DNA of 64,000 nucleotides from Nocardia sp. CDC159 (GCF_023740735.1 NZ_JAMRXH010000017.1:62001-126000); one strand, 5' to 3'. Positions 50,222-60,600 are shown, numbered from the stretch's first letter. A program made the numbers and translations. The notes: generated by a model from the sequence alone, not told the origin.

Positions 50222-50806
50222 CTACTGTCCCCGCGTGCGGGCGCGCAGATGAATCCGCTCGCCCTGGCCCCCGAAGATGCTCAGAATCTCCACCGGCCCG
50301 GTGCCCGTACTGCCGAACCAATGCGGTTGGCGGGTATCGAATTCCGCGGCCTCGCCCGGCCCGAGCTCGAGATCGTGCTCGCCCAGCAGCAGCCGCAGTC
50401 GCCCCGACAGCACGTACAACCACTCGTGCCCCTCGTGCACCCGCATCTCCGGCCACTTCTCCTCGGCCGGGACGATCATCTTGTACGCGTGCAACGGGCT
50501 GGGCCTGCGGGTCAGGGGCAGGATCGTGCGGCCGCCCACCCGCCGGGCGGGCGCCTGCACGCGGGGGTCGGCGGTGCGCGGCGCGGCGATCAGCTCGTCC
50601 AGCGACACCTCGTGCGCCTGCGCGATCGGCAGCAGCAATTCCAGGCTGGGCCGCCGCTGACCCGATTCCAGGCGCGAGAGGGTGCTCTTGGAGATGCCGG
50701 TCCGCGCCGCGAGTACGGCCAGGGTCACACCCCGGTCGGTGCGTAATCGCTTGAGCCGCGGGCCGATATCGGCCAGGGCGACGGTCAGGGCCGGATCGGT
50801 GCTCAC
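50222..50806 (-). CDS. XRE-cupin transcriptional regulator
   Basis: A 194-residue regulator with an N-terminal Cro/CI helix-turn-helix (residues about 16-70: LKRLRTDRGVTLAVLAARTGISKSTLSRLESGQRRPSLELLLPIA) and a C-terminal cupin barrel (HEGHEWLYVLSGRLRLLLGEHDLELGPGEAAEFDTRQPHWFG), which carries the His residues for a metal or ligand. GTG 50806 is preferred; longer in-frame starts would overlap the divergent oxidoreductase gene. It likely controls that neighbour in response to a small molecule. Confidence 0.9.
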   Translation of the reverse strand: MSTDPALTVALADIGPRLKRLRTDRGVTLAVLAARTGISKSTLSRLESGQRRPSLELLLPIAQAHEVSLDELIAAPRTADPRVQAPARRVGGRTILPLTRRPSPLHAYKMIVPAEEKWPEMRVHEGHEWLYVLSGRLRLLLGEHDLELGPGEAAEFDTRQPHWFGSTGTGPVEILSIFGGQGERIHLRARTRGQ

Positions 50807-50885
50807 CGCACCGATATTTCCGGCAATTCCCGGAAACGGCAAAACGCCTTGCCGGTTCCGGAACTCCTGCGGCACCTTCGCGACC

Positions 50886-51812
50886 ATGAATGAGACGACA
50901 TACGACGTGGTGATCGTGGGCGGCGGAGCGGCCGGGCTGTCGGCGGCGCTGGTGCTGGGACGTGCGCGTCGCTGGGTGGCGGTGGTCGACGCCGGGCAGC
51001 CGCGCAACGCCCCGGCCGAGCATATGCACGGATACCTCTCCCGCGACGGCATGCCGCCCGCGGAACTGCTCGCGACCGGTCGGCGCGAGATCGCCGATTA
51101 CGGGGTGGAGCTGTTCGACGACCGGGTGGTCGCGGCCGAAAGCGCCGGGTGCGGACTGGCTTTCACGATCCGGCTGGCGAGCGGGAAGCTGCTGCGCGCC
51201 CGCCGCGTCCTGGTGGCCACCGGCCTGCGTGACGAACTGCCGGAACTGCCCGGCGTGCGGGAACGATGGGGCCGCGACGTGCTGCACTGCCCCTACTGCC
51301 ACGGTTACGAGGTTTCCGACCAGCCGATCGCGCTGATCGGCGGCGATGAACCGGGCGCGGCGGCGCGGGCCGTACATCTGGCGCTGCTGCTGCCGCAGTG
51401 GTCGCCCGACCTCGTCTTCTTCCCGCACACCCAGCAGCTGACCGAGGTGGAGCGCCGCCGCATCCGCGCGCGGGGCGTCCGCATCGTGGACGGCAAGGTG
51501 GTCCGGCTGGCCGTCGCCGACGACGCGCTGCGCGGTGTGGAACTGGCCGACGGCCGGGCGGTCGCGCGGTCGGTGGTGTTCGTCGCGCCGACCTTCGTGC
51601 CCGACAACGCCGTGCTCACCGCGCTGGGCTGCGAGATCGGATCCGACGGCTGGGTGGTCACCGATTCCGCGGGGCGCACCTCGGTCGCGGGTGTGTGGGC
51701 GGCGGGCAATGTGGCCGATCCGCGGATGCAGGTGATCACGGCCGCGGGCGCGGCCTGCGCGACGGCCATCGCGATCAATGCCGATCTCGTGGCGGAGGAC
51801 TCGATCGCCTGA
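50886..51812 (+). CDS. Thioredoxin reductase-like NAD(P)H/FAD oxidoreductase
   Basis: A 308-residue flavoprotein of the thioredoxin reductase-like family. The FAD motif is VVIVGGGAAGLSAALVLGRARRWVAVVDAG (residues 7-36), the redox centre is CPYC in VLHCPYCHGYEVSDQPIALIGG (near 136-139), and the second FAD contact is VAGVWAAGNVADPRMQVITAAGAACATAI. The NAD(P)H domain lacks the standard GxGxxA glycines (it reads GGDEPGAAARAV), as in many TrxR-like relatives that do not reduce thioredoxin. It is divergent from the XRE-cupin regulator (79 bp apart). Confidence 0.88.
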   Translation: MNETTYDVVIVGGGAAGLSAALVLGRARRWVAVVDAGQPRNAPAEHMHGYLSRDGMPPAELLATGRREIADYGVELFDDRVVAAESAGCGLAFTIRLASGKLLRARRVLVATGLRDELPELPGVRERWGRDVLHCPYCHGYEVSDQPIALIGGDEPGAAARAVHLALLLPQWSPDLVFFPHTQQLTEVERRRIRARGVRIVDGKVVRLAVADDALRGVELADGRAVARSVVFVAPTFVPDNAVLTALGCEIGSDGWVVTDSAGRTSVAGVWAAGNVADPRMQVITAAGAACATAIAINADLVAEDSIA

Positions 51813-52021
51813 GCCCGGCGCGCCCGGGGTGACGGCGAGATGAACGGCCGCTGAACCCTACCGGCGATTGTGCACTGTCACACACCGAGCGCTTGCCGAT
51901 CATGCCTGCCACCCGGCCCGTCCCGTGGCAAACCCGCACCCAGACAAGGGATTCGGGCAAAACCTGAGAATTGCATATGGATTCGCCGGACGAGCGCGGA
52001 TCAGCGGTAATCTGAAACATG

Positions 52022-52066
52022 AGAGCGGGGTTTTCGGTGTCCCTCATCCGCCGAAAACCCCGCTCT
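52022..52066. terminator. 16-bp perfect stem-loop upstream of valS
   Basis: AGAGCGGGGTTTTCGG (52022-52037) is exactly complementary to 52051-52066, with a 13-nt loop. It lies 35 nt before the valS start and 23 nt before its -10 box. It most likely terminates upstream transcription; the remaining gap 51813-52021 shows no gene. Confidence 0.75.
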
Positions 52067-52088
52067 TCGGCTATCTGCCCGTCTTCCT

Positions 52089-52094
52089 TAGAAT
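52089..52094 (+). promoter_or_regulatory. -10 box TAGAAT of a leaderless valS transcript
   Basis: TAGAAT ends 6 nt before GTG 52101, and no Shine-Dalgarno is present. The mRNA should begin at the GTG. Confidence 0.55.
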
Positions 52095-52100
52095 CGCACG

Positions 52101-54794
52101 GTGACCAGCACAGCCTCTGAGAACCCACGTAATCGTGCCGACGCCCTCCCCAAGAGCTGGAACCCCGGCGATGTAGAGGCCGAACTGTACGAGCGTTGGG
52201 TAGCGGCTGGTTACTTCGGAGCCGATGCGAACAGCGACAAGCCGCCGTACTCGATCGTGCTACCGCCGCCGAATGTCACCGGCAGCCTGCACATGGGCCA
52301 CGCCCTCGACCACACCCTGATGGACACCCTCACCCGCCGCAAGCGCATGCAGGGTTATGAGGTGCTGTGGCTGCCGGGCATGGATCACGCGGGCATCGCC
52401 ACCCAGACCATCGTGGAGAAGCAGCTCGCCGTCGACGGCAAGACCAAGGAGGACTTCGGCCGCGAGCTGTTCATCGACAAGGTCTGGGACTGGAAGCGCG
52501 AGTCCGGCGGTCAGATCCAGGGCCAGATGCGCCGCCTCGGCGACGGTGTGGACTGGAGCCGCGACCGCTTCACCATGGACGACGGCCTGTCGCGCGCGGT
52601 GCAGACCATCTTCAAGCGGCTCTACGACGCGGGCCTGATCTATCGCGCCGAGCGGCTGGTGAACTGGTCGCCGGTGCTGAAGACCGGCATCTCCGATCTC
52701 GAGGTCGACTACAAGGACGTCGAGGGTGAGCTGGTGTCGCTGCGCTACGGCTCGCTCGACGACAACGAGCCGCACGTCATCGTGGCCACCACCCGGGTGG
52801 AGACCATGCTCGGCGACACCGCGGTCGCGGTGCATCCGGACGACGCGCGCTACAAGGATCTGATCGGCACCACGCTCTACCACCCGATCACCGGCAGGCA
52901 GATCCCGGTCGTCGCCGACGACTACGTGGATCCCGAATTCGGTTCGGGCGCGGTGAAGATCACCCCCGCCCACGACCCCAACGACTTCGAGCTCGGCCTG
53001 CGCCACGGCCTGCCGATGCCGACGATCATGGACGAGTCCGGCAAGATCGCCGGTACCGGCACCGAATTCGACGGTATGGATCGCTTCGAGGCCCGGGTGA
53101 AGATCCGTGAGCGGCTGCAGGCCGAGGGCCGCGTGGTGGGCCGCAAGTTCCCCTACGTGCACAGCGTCGGCCACTCCGAGCGCAGTGGCGAGCCCATCGA
53201 GCCGCGGCTGTCGATGCAGTGGTGGGTGAAGGTGGAGCCGCTGGCCAAGGCCGCCGGTGACGCGGTGCGCAACGGCGACACCGTGATCCACCCGACCAGC
53301 CAGGAACCGCGCTGGTTCGCCTGGGTCGACAACATGCACGACTGGTGTATCTCGCGGCAGCTGTGGTGGGGCCACCGCATTCCGATCTGGTACGGCCCCG
53401 AGGGCGAAATCGTCTGTGTCGGACCGGACGAGCAGGCGCCCGAGGGCTATGTGCAGGACCCCGATGTGCTCGACACCTGGTTCTCCTCGGGGCTGTGGCC
53501 GTTCTCCACCATGGGCTGGCCGGACGCGACACCCGAGCTGGCCAAGTTCTATCCGACCAGCGTGCTGGTCACCGGCTACGACATCCTGTTCTTCTGGGTG
53601 GCCCGGATGATGATGTTCGGCACGTTCGTCGCCGACGATCCGGCCATCACCGCGGGCAAGCCCGCGGGACAGCGGCAGGTGCCGTTCCGGGATGTGTTCC
53701 TGCACGGGCTGATTCGCGACGAGTTCGGGCGCAAGATGTCCAAGTCGAAGGGCAACGGCATCGATCCGCTGGACTGGATCGACGAATACGGCGCGGACGC
53801 AACGCGGTTCACGCTGGCGCGCGGTGCGCTGCCGGGCGGCGACCTGTCGGTGGGCACCTCGCACGTGCAGGCCTCGCGCAACTTCATCACCAAGCTGTTC
53901 AACGCCACCAAGTTCGCGCTCATGAACGGCGCTGTGCTGGGCGAGATCTCGGATCGCGGCGCGCTGACCGACGCCGACCGCTGGATTCTGGACCGGCTCG
54001 ACGCGGTGCGCGCGGAGGTGGACGCCGCCTTCGATCGCTATGAATTCGGCAAGGCGTGCGAGGCGCTGTACCACTTCGCTTGGGACGAGCTGTGCGACTG
54101 GTATCTGGAGCTGGCGAAGGTGCAGTTCGCGGAGTCCGAGCAGCGCGCCGAGAGCACTCGCGTGGTGCTCGGCACGGTGCTGGATTCGGTGCTGCGCCTG
54201 CTGCATCCGGTGATTCCGTTCGTGACCGAATCGCTGTGGCTGGCGCTGACCGGCGGCGAGTCGATCGTGATCGCGCCGTGGCCGCAGGCCAGCGGGGTGG
54301 CCGCCGACGACACCGCGGCCCGGCGCATCACCGACGCGCAGCGGCTCATCACCGAGATTCGCCGCTTCCGCAGTGATCAGGGCCTGACCGACAAACAGAA
54401 GGTGGCCGCCACACTGGTCGGCATCGACACCGCCGATCTGACCGGACTGTCCGCCGAGATCGCGAGCCTGGCGCGGCTCACCGAGCCGGGGGCGGACTTC
54501 TCGGCCACCGCCTCGGTCGAGGTGCGGCTGTCGGCCACCACGGTCACCGTGGAACTGGACACCTCCGGCGCGGTCGATCTGGATGCCGAGCGCCGTCGCC
54601 TGGAGAAGGATCTGGCCGCCGCGCAGAAGGAATTGGCCGGTACCACCGCCAAACTGGGCAACGAGGCGTTCTTGGCCAAGGCCCCCGACGAGGTGGTGGC
54701 CAAGATTCGCGCCCGAAAAGAGGTCGCCGAATCCGAGGTCGCGCGCATCGGCACCCGGCTCGAGGAGATCGCGCGGATGGGTAAGGACAAGTGA
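52101..54794 (+). CDS. valS: Valyl-tRNA synthetase
   Basis: ValS (897 residues) charges tRNA-Val. The class I signatures are PPPNVTGSLHMGHALD (HMGH at 64-67) and KMSKSKGN (near 546). Between them lies the CP1 editing domain (GDTAVAVHPDDARY and PAHDPNDFELGLRHG). The C-terminal coiled coil (LDAERRRLEKDLAAAQKELAGTTAKLGNEAF) is ValS-specific. The gene begins the folC-DUF4233-ndk block; its stop overlaps the folC start by 4 nt. The 288-bp leader has no T-box motif. Confidence 0.97.
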   Translation: MTSTASENPRNRADALPKSWNPGDVEAELYERWVAAGYFGADANSDKPPYSIVLPPPNVTGSLHMGHALDHTLMDTLTRRKRMQGYEVLWLPGMDHAGIATQTIVEKQLAVDGKTKEDFGRELFIDKVWDWKRESGGQIQGQMRRLGDGVDWSRDRFTMDDGLSRAVQTIFKRLYDAGLIYRAERLVNWSPVLKTGISDLEVDYKDVEGELVSLRYGSLDDNEPHVIVATTRVETMLGDTAVAVHPDDARYKDLIGTTLYHPITGRQIPVVADDYVDPEFGSGAVKITPAHDPNDFELGLRHGLPMPTIMDESGKIAGTGTEFDGMDRFEARVKIRERLQAEGRVVGRKFPYVHSVGHSERSGEPIEPRLSMQWWVKVEPLAKAAGDAVRNGDTVIHPTSQEPRWFAWVDNMHDWCISRQLWWGHRIPIWYGPEGEIVCVGPDEQAPEGYVQDPDVLDTWFSSGLWPFSTMGWPDATPELAKFYPTSVLVTGYDILFFWVARMMMFGTFVADDPAITAGKPAGQRQVPFRDVFLHGLIRDEFGRKMSKSKGNGIDPLDWIDEYGADATRFTLARGALPGGDLSVGTSHVQASRNFITKLFNATKFALMNGAVLGEISDRGALTDADRWILDRLDAVRAEVDAAFDRYEFGKACEALYHFAWDELCDWYLELAKVQFAESEQRAESTRVVLGTVLDSVLRLLHPVIPFVTESLWLALTGGESIVIAPWPQASGVAADDTAARRITDAQRLITEIRRFRSDQGLTDKQKVAATLVGIDTADLTGLSAEIASLARLTEPGADFSATASVEVRLSATTVTVELDTSGAVDLDAERRRLEKDLAAAQKELAGTTAKLGNEAFLAKAPDEVVAKIRARKEVAESEVARIGTRLEEIARMGKDK

Positions 54795-56236
54795 GCGAAG
54801 AGCCGCAGCACGGTTCGGCGGAGCGGCTGCACTTCGGGCCGTCGCCGGTGGAGCTGGCCGAAATGGCGCTGGTCGAGGCGGAACTCGATCAGCGCTGGCC
54901 CGAGACCAAGATCGAACCGTCGCTGGCGCGGATCGCGGCGCTGATGGATGTGCTGGGTTCCCCGCAGAAGGGTTATCCGGCCATCCACGTCGCGGGCACC
55001 AACGGCAAGTCCTCGGTCACCCGGATGATCGATGCGCTGCTGACCGCGCTGCATCGGCGCACCGGCCGGATCACCAGCCCACACCTGCAACTGGCGACCG
55101 AGCGGATCGCCATCGACAACGCGCCCATCTCCCCGGGCCGCTACGTGGAGACCTACCGCGAACTGCTGCCCTATATCGAGATGATCGATAAGCAGTCCGA
55201 GGCCGCGGGCGGGCCGAAGATGAGCAAGTTCGAGGTGCTCACCGGCATGGCCTACGCGGCCTTCGCCGAGGCGCCGGTGGATGTCGCGGTGGTGGAGACC
55301 GGACTGGGCGGCACCTGGGACGCGACCAATGTCATCGACGGCCAGGTCGCGGTGATCACGCCGATCGGCTTGGACCACATGGACTTCCTGGGGCCCGACC
55401 TGGCCTCGATCGCGGGGGAGAAGGCCGGGATCATCAAGAAGGCCCCGGCCGACGCACTGGTGCCGCGCGAGACCGTCGCGATCATCGGACAGCAGGAGCC
55501 CGAGGCCATGGAGGTGCTGCTGCGGCGCGCGGTGGCGACGGATGCGGCCGTGGCGCGGGCGGATTCGGAATTCCGGCTGCTGTCGCGGCGGGTGGCCGTC
55601 GGTGGTCAGGTGCTGGAGATCCAGGGCCTGGGTGGGGTCTACGACGAGATCTTCCTGCCGCTGCACGGCGAGCATCAGGCCCAGAATGCCGTGCTGGCGC
55701 TGGCGGCGGTGGAGGCGTTCTTCGGTGCGGGCGCGCAGAAGCAGCTCGATATCGACGCCGTCCGGGCGGGTTTCGCGAGCGCGGCGAGCCCGGGGCGCAT
55801 GGAGCGGATGCGCAGCGCGCCGACCATCTTCATCGATGCCGCGCACAATCCGGCCGGGGCGCGGGCGCTGGCGGCGACGCTCAGCGACGAGTTCGACTTC
55901 CGCAAGCTGGTCGGCGTGGTCGCGGTCCTGGCCGACAAGGATGTCGCGGGCATTCTGGAGGCGCTGGAGCCGGTCTTCGACGAGATCGTGGTGACCACCA
56001 ACGGCTCTCCACGCGCACTGGACATCGACGATCTGGCCAATGTGGCGGTGCAGCGCTTCGGCGACGAACGCGTCGTCACCGCGCCGACCCTGGCCGACGC
56101 CGTCGAGACGGCCATCGCCATCGCCGAGGAGGCCGGTGACGGTGGCGAGCCGGTGTCCGGGGCGGGCATCGTGATCACCGGATCGGTCGTGACCGCGGGC
56201 GCGGCCCGCTCGCTGTTCGGAAAGGACCCCGCATGA
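54791..56236 (+). CDS. folC: Folylpolyglutamate / dihydrofolate synthase FolC
   Basis: FolC (481 residues) adds glutamate to dihydropteroate and to folates. The ATP-binding loop is HVAGTNGKSSVTRMI (near residues 60-74), then TSPHLQLATERI, ETGLGGTWDATNVI and GLDHMDFLGPDLASIAGEKAGIIK. The C-terminal domain has SPGRMERM and DAAHNPAGARAL, with the catalytic His and Asp. The N-terminal 35 residues before the Mur-ligase fold are longer than in E. coli. It starts at GTG 54791 inside the valS stop. Confidence 0.95.
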   Translation: MSEEPQHGSAERLHFGPSPVELAEMALVEAELDQRWPETKIEPSLARIAALMDVLGSPQKGYPAIHVAGTNGKSSVTRMIDALLTALHRRTGRITSPHLQLATERIAIDNAPISPGRYVETYRELLPYIEMIDKQSEAAGGPKMSKFEVLTGMAYAAFAEAPVDVAVVETGLGGTWDATNVIDGQVAVITPIGLDHMDFLGPDLASIAGEKAGIIKKAPADALVPRETVAIIGQQEPEAMEVLLRRAVATDAAVARADSEFRLLSRRVAVGGQVLEIQGLGGVYDEIFLPLHGEHQAQNAVLALAAVEAFFGAGAQKQLDIDAVRAGFASAASPGRMERMRSAPTIFIDAAHNPAGARALAATLSDEFDFRKLVGVVAVLADKDVAGILEALEPVFDEIVVTTNGSPRALDIDDLANVAVQRFGDERVVTAPTLADAVETAIAIAEEAGDGGEPVSGAGIVITGSVVTAGAARSLFGKDPA

Positions 56237-56274
56237 GCGGTCAGGGCCCGGCGGAGGCAGCGAAAGGACACAGC

Positions 56275-56676
56275 ATGAGTGAGCAGCCCGTACCGCCACC
56301 GGCCACCGATCCCTGGAAGGGGCTGCGCGGGGTGATGGCCGGATCGCTGGTGCTCGAGGCGATCACGGTATTGCTGGCGCTGCCGGTGGTCGGGGTGGTC
56401 GGACGCGGACTGAGCTGGTGGTCGGTGACCTACCTGGTCGGCATCTCGGTGCTGATGATCGTCGGGGCCGGACTGCAGCGGCGGCCCTGGGCGATGACCT
56501 TCAACTGGGCGATGCAGGTGCTGGTGCTGCTGGGCGGGCTCATCCACCTGTCGATCGCGGTGATCGGGGTGGTGTTCATCGCGGTCTGGGCATTCATCCT
56601 GGTGCTGCGGGCGGATGTGCGGCGGCGCATGGAGCAGGGCCTGCTGCCGAGTCAGCGGTCGGGGCCGTCGGCCTGA
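56275..56676 (+). CDS. DUF4233 membrane protein (Rv2446c-like)
   Basis: A 133-residue membrane protein with four hydrophobic segments (VMAGSLVLEAITVLLALPVVG, VTYLVGISVLMIVGAGL, WAMQVLVLLGGLI and IGVVFIAVWAFILVL) and the conserved WKGLRGVMAGSLVLEA start and QRRPWAM motif. It is always found beside folC and ndk in Mycobacteriales, and its function is unknown. ATG 56275 has AAAGGA 6 nt upstream; ATG 56233 overlaps the folC stop (ATGA) and is the alternative. Confidence 0.85.
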   Translation: MSEQPVPPPATDPWKGLRGVMAGSLVLEAITVLLALPVVGVVGRGLSWWSVTYLVGISVLMIVGAGLQRRPWAMTFNWAMQVLVLLGGLIHLSIAVIGVVFIAVWAFILVLRADVRRRMEQGLLPSQRSGPSA

Positions 56677-56709
56677 CCCGCTGGTTCTGTATCCGATACG
56701 GGTGGCGGT

Positions 56710-56715
56710 TAGGCT
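56710..56715 (+). promoter_or_regulatory. -10 box TAGGCT of a leaderless ndk transcript
   Basis: TAGGCT ends 7 nt before GTG 56723, and no Shine-Dalgarno is visible, so ndk may have its own leaderless message besides the valS-folC read-through. Confidence 0.45.
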
Positions 56716-56722
56716 GTCGCCC

Positions 56723-57139
56723 GTGACTGAGCAGACGTTGGTACTCATCAAACCGGACGGCGTTGCCCGGAACCTGATTGGTGAGATCATCACCCGCATC
56801 GAGCGCAAGGGCCTGAAGTTCGTCGCCCTCGAGCTGAAGCAGGTGTCGCAGGACCTCGCCGCCGCCCACTACGCCGAACACGCCGAGAAGCCGTTCTACG
56901 GCTCGCTGATCGAGTTCATCACCTCCGGCCCGGTGGTCGCGGCCGTACTGGAGGGCCCGCGCGCCATCGCCGCGTTCCGCCAGATCGCGGGCGGCACCGA
57001 TCCGGTCGAGAAGGCCGTCCCCGGCAGCATCCGCGGCGACTACGCCCTCGAGACCCAGTTCAACCTCGTCCACGGCTCCGACTCGCCCGAGTCCGCCAAG
57101 CGTGAGATCACCCTCTGGTTCCCCGGTATTTCTGTGTAG
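56723..57139 (+). CDS. ndk: Nucleoside diphosphate kinase
   Basis: Ndk (138 residues) balances nucleoside triphosphates by moving the gamma phosphate through a phosphohistidine. The whole family pattern is present: TLVLIKPDGVARNLIGEIITRIERKGL, HYAEHAEKPFYGSLIEFITSGPVVAAVLEG, GGTDPVEKAVPGSIRGDYA, and the active-site His in NLVHGSDSPESAKREI. GTG 56723 gives the family length MTEQTLVLIKPDG. A long hairpin repeat lies 27 nt past the stop codon. Confidence 0.97.
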   Translation: MTEQTLVLIKPDGVARNLIGEIITRIERKGLKFVALELKQVSQDLAAAHYAEHAEKPFYGSLIEFITSGPVVAAVLEGPRAIAAFRQIAGGTDPVEKAVPGSIRGDYALETQFNLVHGSDSPESAKREITLWFPGISV

Positions 57140-57165
57140 TCCGGTATCCACTGCGCCGATGCCGC

Positions 57166-57257
57166 GGTTCGCGGCCGTCTCGTCGTTCAGCGGTCGAAGC
57201 GCATGCGCGAAGCGCGAGTCTCGACCGCTGAACGACGAGACTTCGGGGCCGCGAACC
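57166..57257. repeat. Long bulged hairpin, repeat family B copy 1
   Basis: A 21-bp perfect stem (57177-57197 with 57221-57241) is extended by an 11-bp stem (57166-57176 with 57247-57257) past a 5-nt TTCGG bulge on one side. It starts 27 nt after the ndk stop codon and could terminate ndk. The same bulged plan next to GGCCGCG recurs before obg at 62069-62160. Confidence 0.7.
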
Positions 57258-57601
57258 CCGCCGGAGCGGAGCGGAGGCCGTCCCATACAGCGTCGGTGGC
57301 GAACTGTCGGCCTTGTATATGGGATACTGGCACTGGATGTGATCGTCGCCCACCGTTTGCGCGGGTGACGGACGCAACCGATGGCACCGCGGTTCGACGC
57401 CGATCATCGCTGCCCCGGACGGTTACCAAGACTCGGCTGTTCGGCGGCACGCTGGATGAGCGCTCGAGCCCAGGTGTTGAAGCCAACAGCCAGGCGCCGC
57501 GTGACCAGTTAGCCCGAACGACGAACGATACAGGTTATAACCGGGCACGCGGGGCGAGACCACTGACCTCGCGCCCTCCGGGCGTGAGGCGTACGGACAG
57601 T

Positions 57602-57653
57602 GCCCCCGCGTCGGCCGCGTCACACTCGTTTCGAGTGGGACGCGCCCGGGGGC
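57602..57653 (+). promoter_or_regulatory. Stacked hairpin in the rne 5' leader
   Basis: GCCCCCG (57602-57608) pairs with CGGGGGC (57647-57653); inside, CGCGTC (57616-57621) pairs with GACGCG (57639-57644), and ACTCG pairs with CGAGT at the tip. The structure ends 2 nt before the Shine-Dalgarno GAGGAG (57656-57661), so it could control rne translation or be a site for RNase E feedback. Confidence 0.45.
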
Positions 57654-57666
57654 CCGAGGAGATTTC

Positions 57667-60600
57667 GTGGCCGATCAAGAGCCGCTGGAAACGTCGCAGA
57701 GTAATGGTGATAGCGCTTCGAACGAGGCGATAGGGGCAGGGGAGGCGGCGCAGTTGCCGGAACGTATCCGGGTGCACGCGCTGGCGAAGCTTCTGGGCAC
57801 CACCAGCAAACGCATTCTGGCCCACCTGACCGAGTTGGGGGCCGAGGCCCGCAGCCCGCAGTCGAGCCTGGACCGCACGGTCGCGGAATCGGTCCGCGAC
57901 GCGCTCGTGCCGCCGGAGGAGGACCGGGCCGAGACCACCCAGACCACCGAGACCGACACCGCGGCCGCCGCACCGGTCGTCGAGGCGGAGACCACCGAGG
58001 CGGCCGAGCAGCCTCGGACCGCGCCCGCCGCACCCGAGCAGGCGGCGGCTACCGGCGAGCAGCCGCCGCAGCGCGTCCCGGCCATGGCGGGGATGAGCCA
58101 GCACGAGGTCGACGCGCCCCCGCCCGCCGAGCCGCCGCGCCCGCCGTCGCTGTTCTCCAGCCCCTTCCATCACGAACCGCAGGCCGCCGAGCCCGTGGTC
58201 TTCGAGCCCGCCGCCGTCGTCGCGGCCCCGCTGTTCCTGCCGCCGGACGCGGCCAAGGCCGAGGAACTGCGCCGCCCGCGCCGCGCCGAGCGCGAAACCA
58301 AGCCCGAGGAGAAGGTCGAGAAGCAGGCCGTCGAGCCGGTCGCGGAGGACTCCGACGCCGACTCGGACTGGGACGACGATCAGGAGCACGGCTCCGACGA
58401 GCGCGGCGAGGAGGGCGCCCGCTCCCGGCGTCGCCGTCGCGGCCGTCGCGGTCGCGGCCGCGGTCGTGGGGAGCAGCACTCCGAGCACGACAACGACGAC
58501 GATTCCGACGACACCGAATCCGAGCAGCCGTCGACCGGTGAATCGGCCGATGCCGCGAGCGAATCCGAGACCGCCGACGCCGAGGACTCCGAGGACGGCG
58601 ACACCCCCGTGCCGGAGGGCTCGAGCCGTCGCCGTCGTCGCCGTCGTCGCCGCAAGGCCGGTGAGGACAGCGAGAACGAGCCGGCCGACGACGATCCGCC
58701 GAATACGGTCGTGCACGAGCGCGAGCCGCGCAACAAGCGCCGGGCCGTCGACGAGGTGCAGGGCATCAGTGGTTCGACCCGGCTCGAGGCCAAGCGCCAG
58801 CGCCGCCGCGACGGTCGCGAGGCCGGTCGTCGCCGCCCGCCGATCCTGACCGAGTCGGAGTTCCTGGCCCGCCGCGAATCGGTGGATCGGGTCATGGTCG
58901 TGCGCGAGAAGACCTTCCCCGAGCATCCGAGCGCCACCATTCAGGTCGCCGTGCTCGAGGACAACATCCTCGTCGAACACTTCGTGACCAGCACCGGTCA
59001 GGCATCCATGGTCGGCAATGTCTACCTGGGCAAGGTGCAGAACGTGCTGCCCAGCATGGAGGCGGCGTTCGTCGACATCGGCCGCGGCCGCAACGGCGTG
59101 CTCTACGCGGGCGAGGTGAACTGGGAGGCCGCCGGGCTCGGCGGTAAGGAACGCAAGATCGAGCAGGCGCTCAAGCCCGGCGACACCGTGCTGGTCCAGG
59201 TCAGCAAGGATCCGGTGGGGCACAAGGGCGCCCGCCTGACCACCCAGATCAGCCTGGCGGGTCGCTTCCTGGTGTATGTGCCCGGCGGCACCTCCACCGG
59301 TATCAGCCGCAAGCTGCCCGATACCGAGCGCAAGCGGCTCAAGGAGATCCTGCGCGATATCGTCCCGCAGGACGCGGGTGTGATCATCCGCACCGCGTCG
59401 GAGGGTGTCAGCGAGACCGAGCTGGCTCGCGATGTCGAGCGGCTGCAGGCCACCTGGAAGACCATCGAGGAGCAGTCCAAGAACGGCTCCAGCGCGCCGA
59501 AGACGCTGTACGAGGAGCCCGACCTACTGGTCAAGGTCATCCGCGACCTGTTCAACGAGGACTTCTCGAAGCTGGTCATCGAGGGCGAGCGGGCCTGGAC
59601 GACCGTCGAGAACTACATCCGCACGGTCGCGCCGGACCTGCTGGCCCGCATCGAGCGCTACGAAAGCAACGGCGTCGACGTGTTCGGCAGCTTCCGCATC
59701 GATGAGCAGCTGGCCAAGGCGCTCGACCGCAAGGTGTGGCTGCCCTCGGGCGGCACGCTGGTCATCGACCGCACCGAGGCGATGACGGTCATCGACGTCA
59801 ACACCGGCAAGTTCACCGGTGCGGGCGGGTCGAACCTCGAGGAGACCGTCACCCGCAACAATCTGGAGGCGGCCGAGGAGATCGTGCGCCAGCTGCGGCT
59901 GCGCGATATCGGCGGCATGATCGTCGTCGACTTCATCGATATGGTGCTGGAGTCGAACCGGGATCTGGTGCTGCGCAGGCTCACCGAGGCCCTGGGTCGC
60001 GACCGTACCCGGCACCAGGTCTCCGAGGTGACCTCGTTGGGTCTGGTGCAGATGACCCGCAAGAAGCTGGGCACCGGTCTGGTCGAGGCGTTCTCCACCA
60101 CCTGCGAGCACTGCCACGGCCGCGGCATCGTCGTGCACAACTATCCGGTCGAGACCGCGCCCGCCGAGGAGGGTGTCGGCCGCCGCGAGGGTCGCCGTCG
60201 CCGCAAGGAGAAGGCACCGGCCGCGACCGTCGCCCCCGCGCCGCAGCAGCCGCAACCGGAGCATTCGGAAGAGGACGCCGCGGTCAAGCGGGCGCATCCG
60301 GTTGCCCTGGCCATGGCCGCCCATCAGGCCGAGGAGGCCGCCGCCGTGGCGGTCGCCCAATCCGAGGTGGCGGCCGCGGCCGCCGAGGCGGTCGCGGCGG
60401 CGGTGGCCGACGAGGTCGAGGTCGAGTCGGCAGAGACCGGCCGGTCCGGTGGTCGCGGTGGCCGGGCGGGGCGTGCGGCCCGACGGGCCATGCGTCGCGA
60501 GGCACGGGCCGAGAGCGCGGCCGTCGCCGAGGCCGGGGCCGAGCCGGCGGGCACGGACGATGATCGGGCCGAGCAGACCGCGGGCGAGGAGGGCCGGTCG

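Larger units (their letters stand above)
57140..57666. other. 527-bp spacer between ndk and rne
   Basis: No gene is supported here. The first 120 bp hold repeat family B copy 1 (57166-57257). A possible rne promoter has TATAAC at 57536-57541. The last 65 bp form a stacked hairpin that abuts the rne Shine-Dalgarno. Between 57278 and 57530 I see nothing definite. Confidence 0.6.

Noticed and set aside
51813..52100. Possible T-box riboswitch before valS
   Set aside because: There is no T-box motif (TGGNACCGCG) or specifier stem; the hairpin is a plain perfect stem and the -10 box lies after it, so the leader would not be transcribed with valS.
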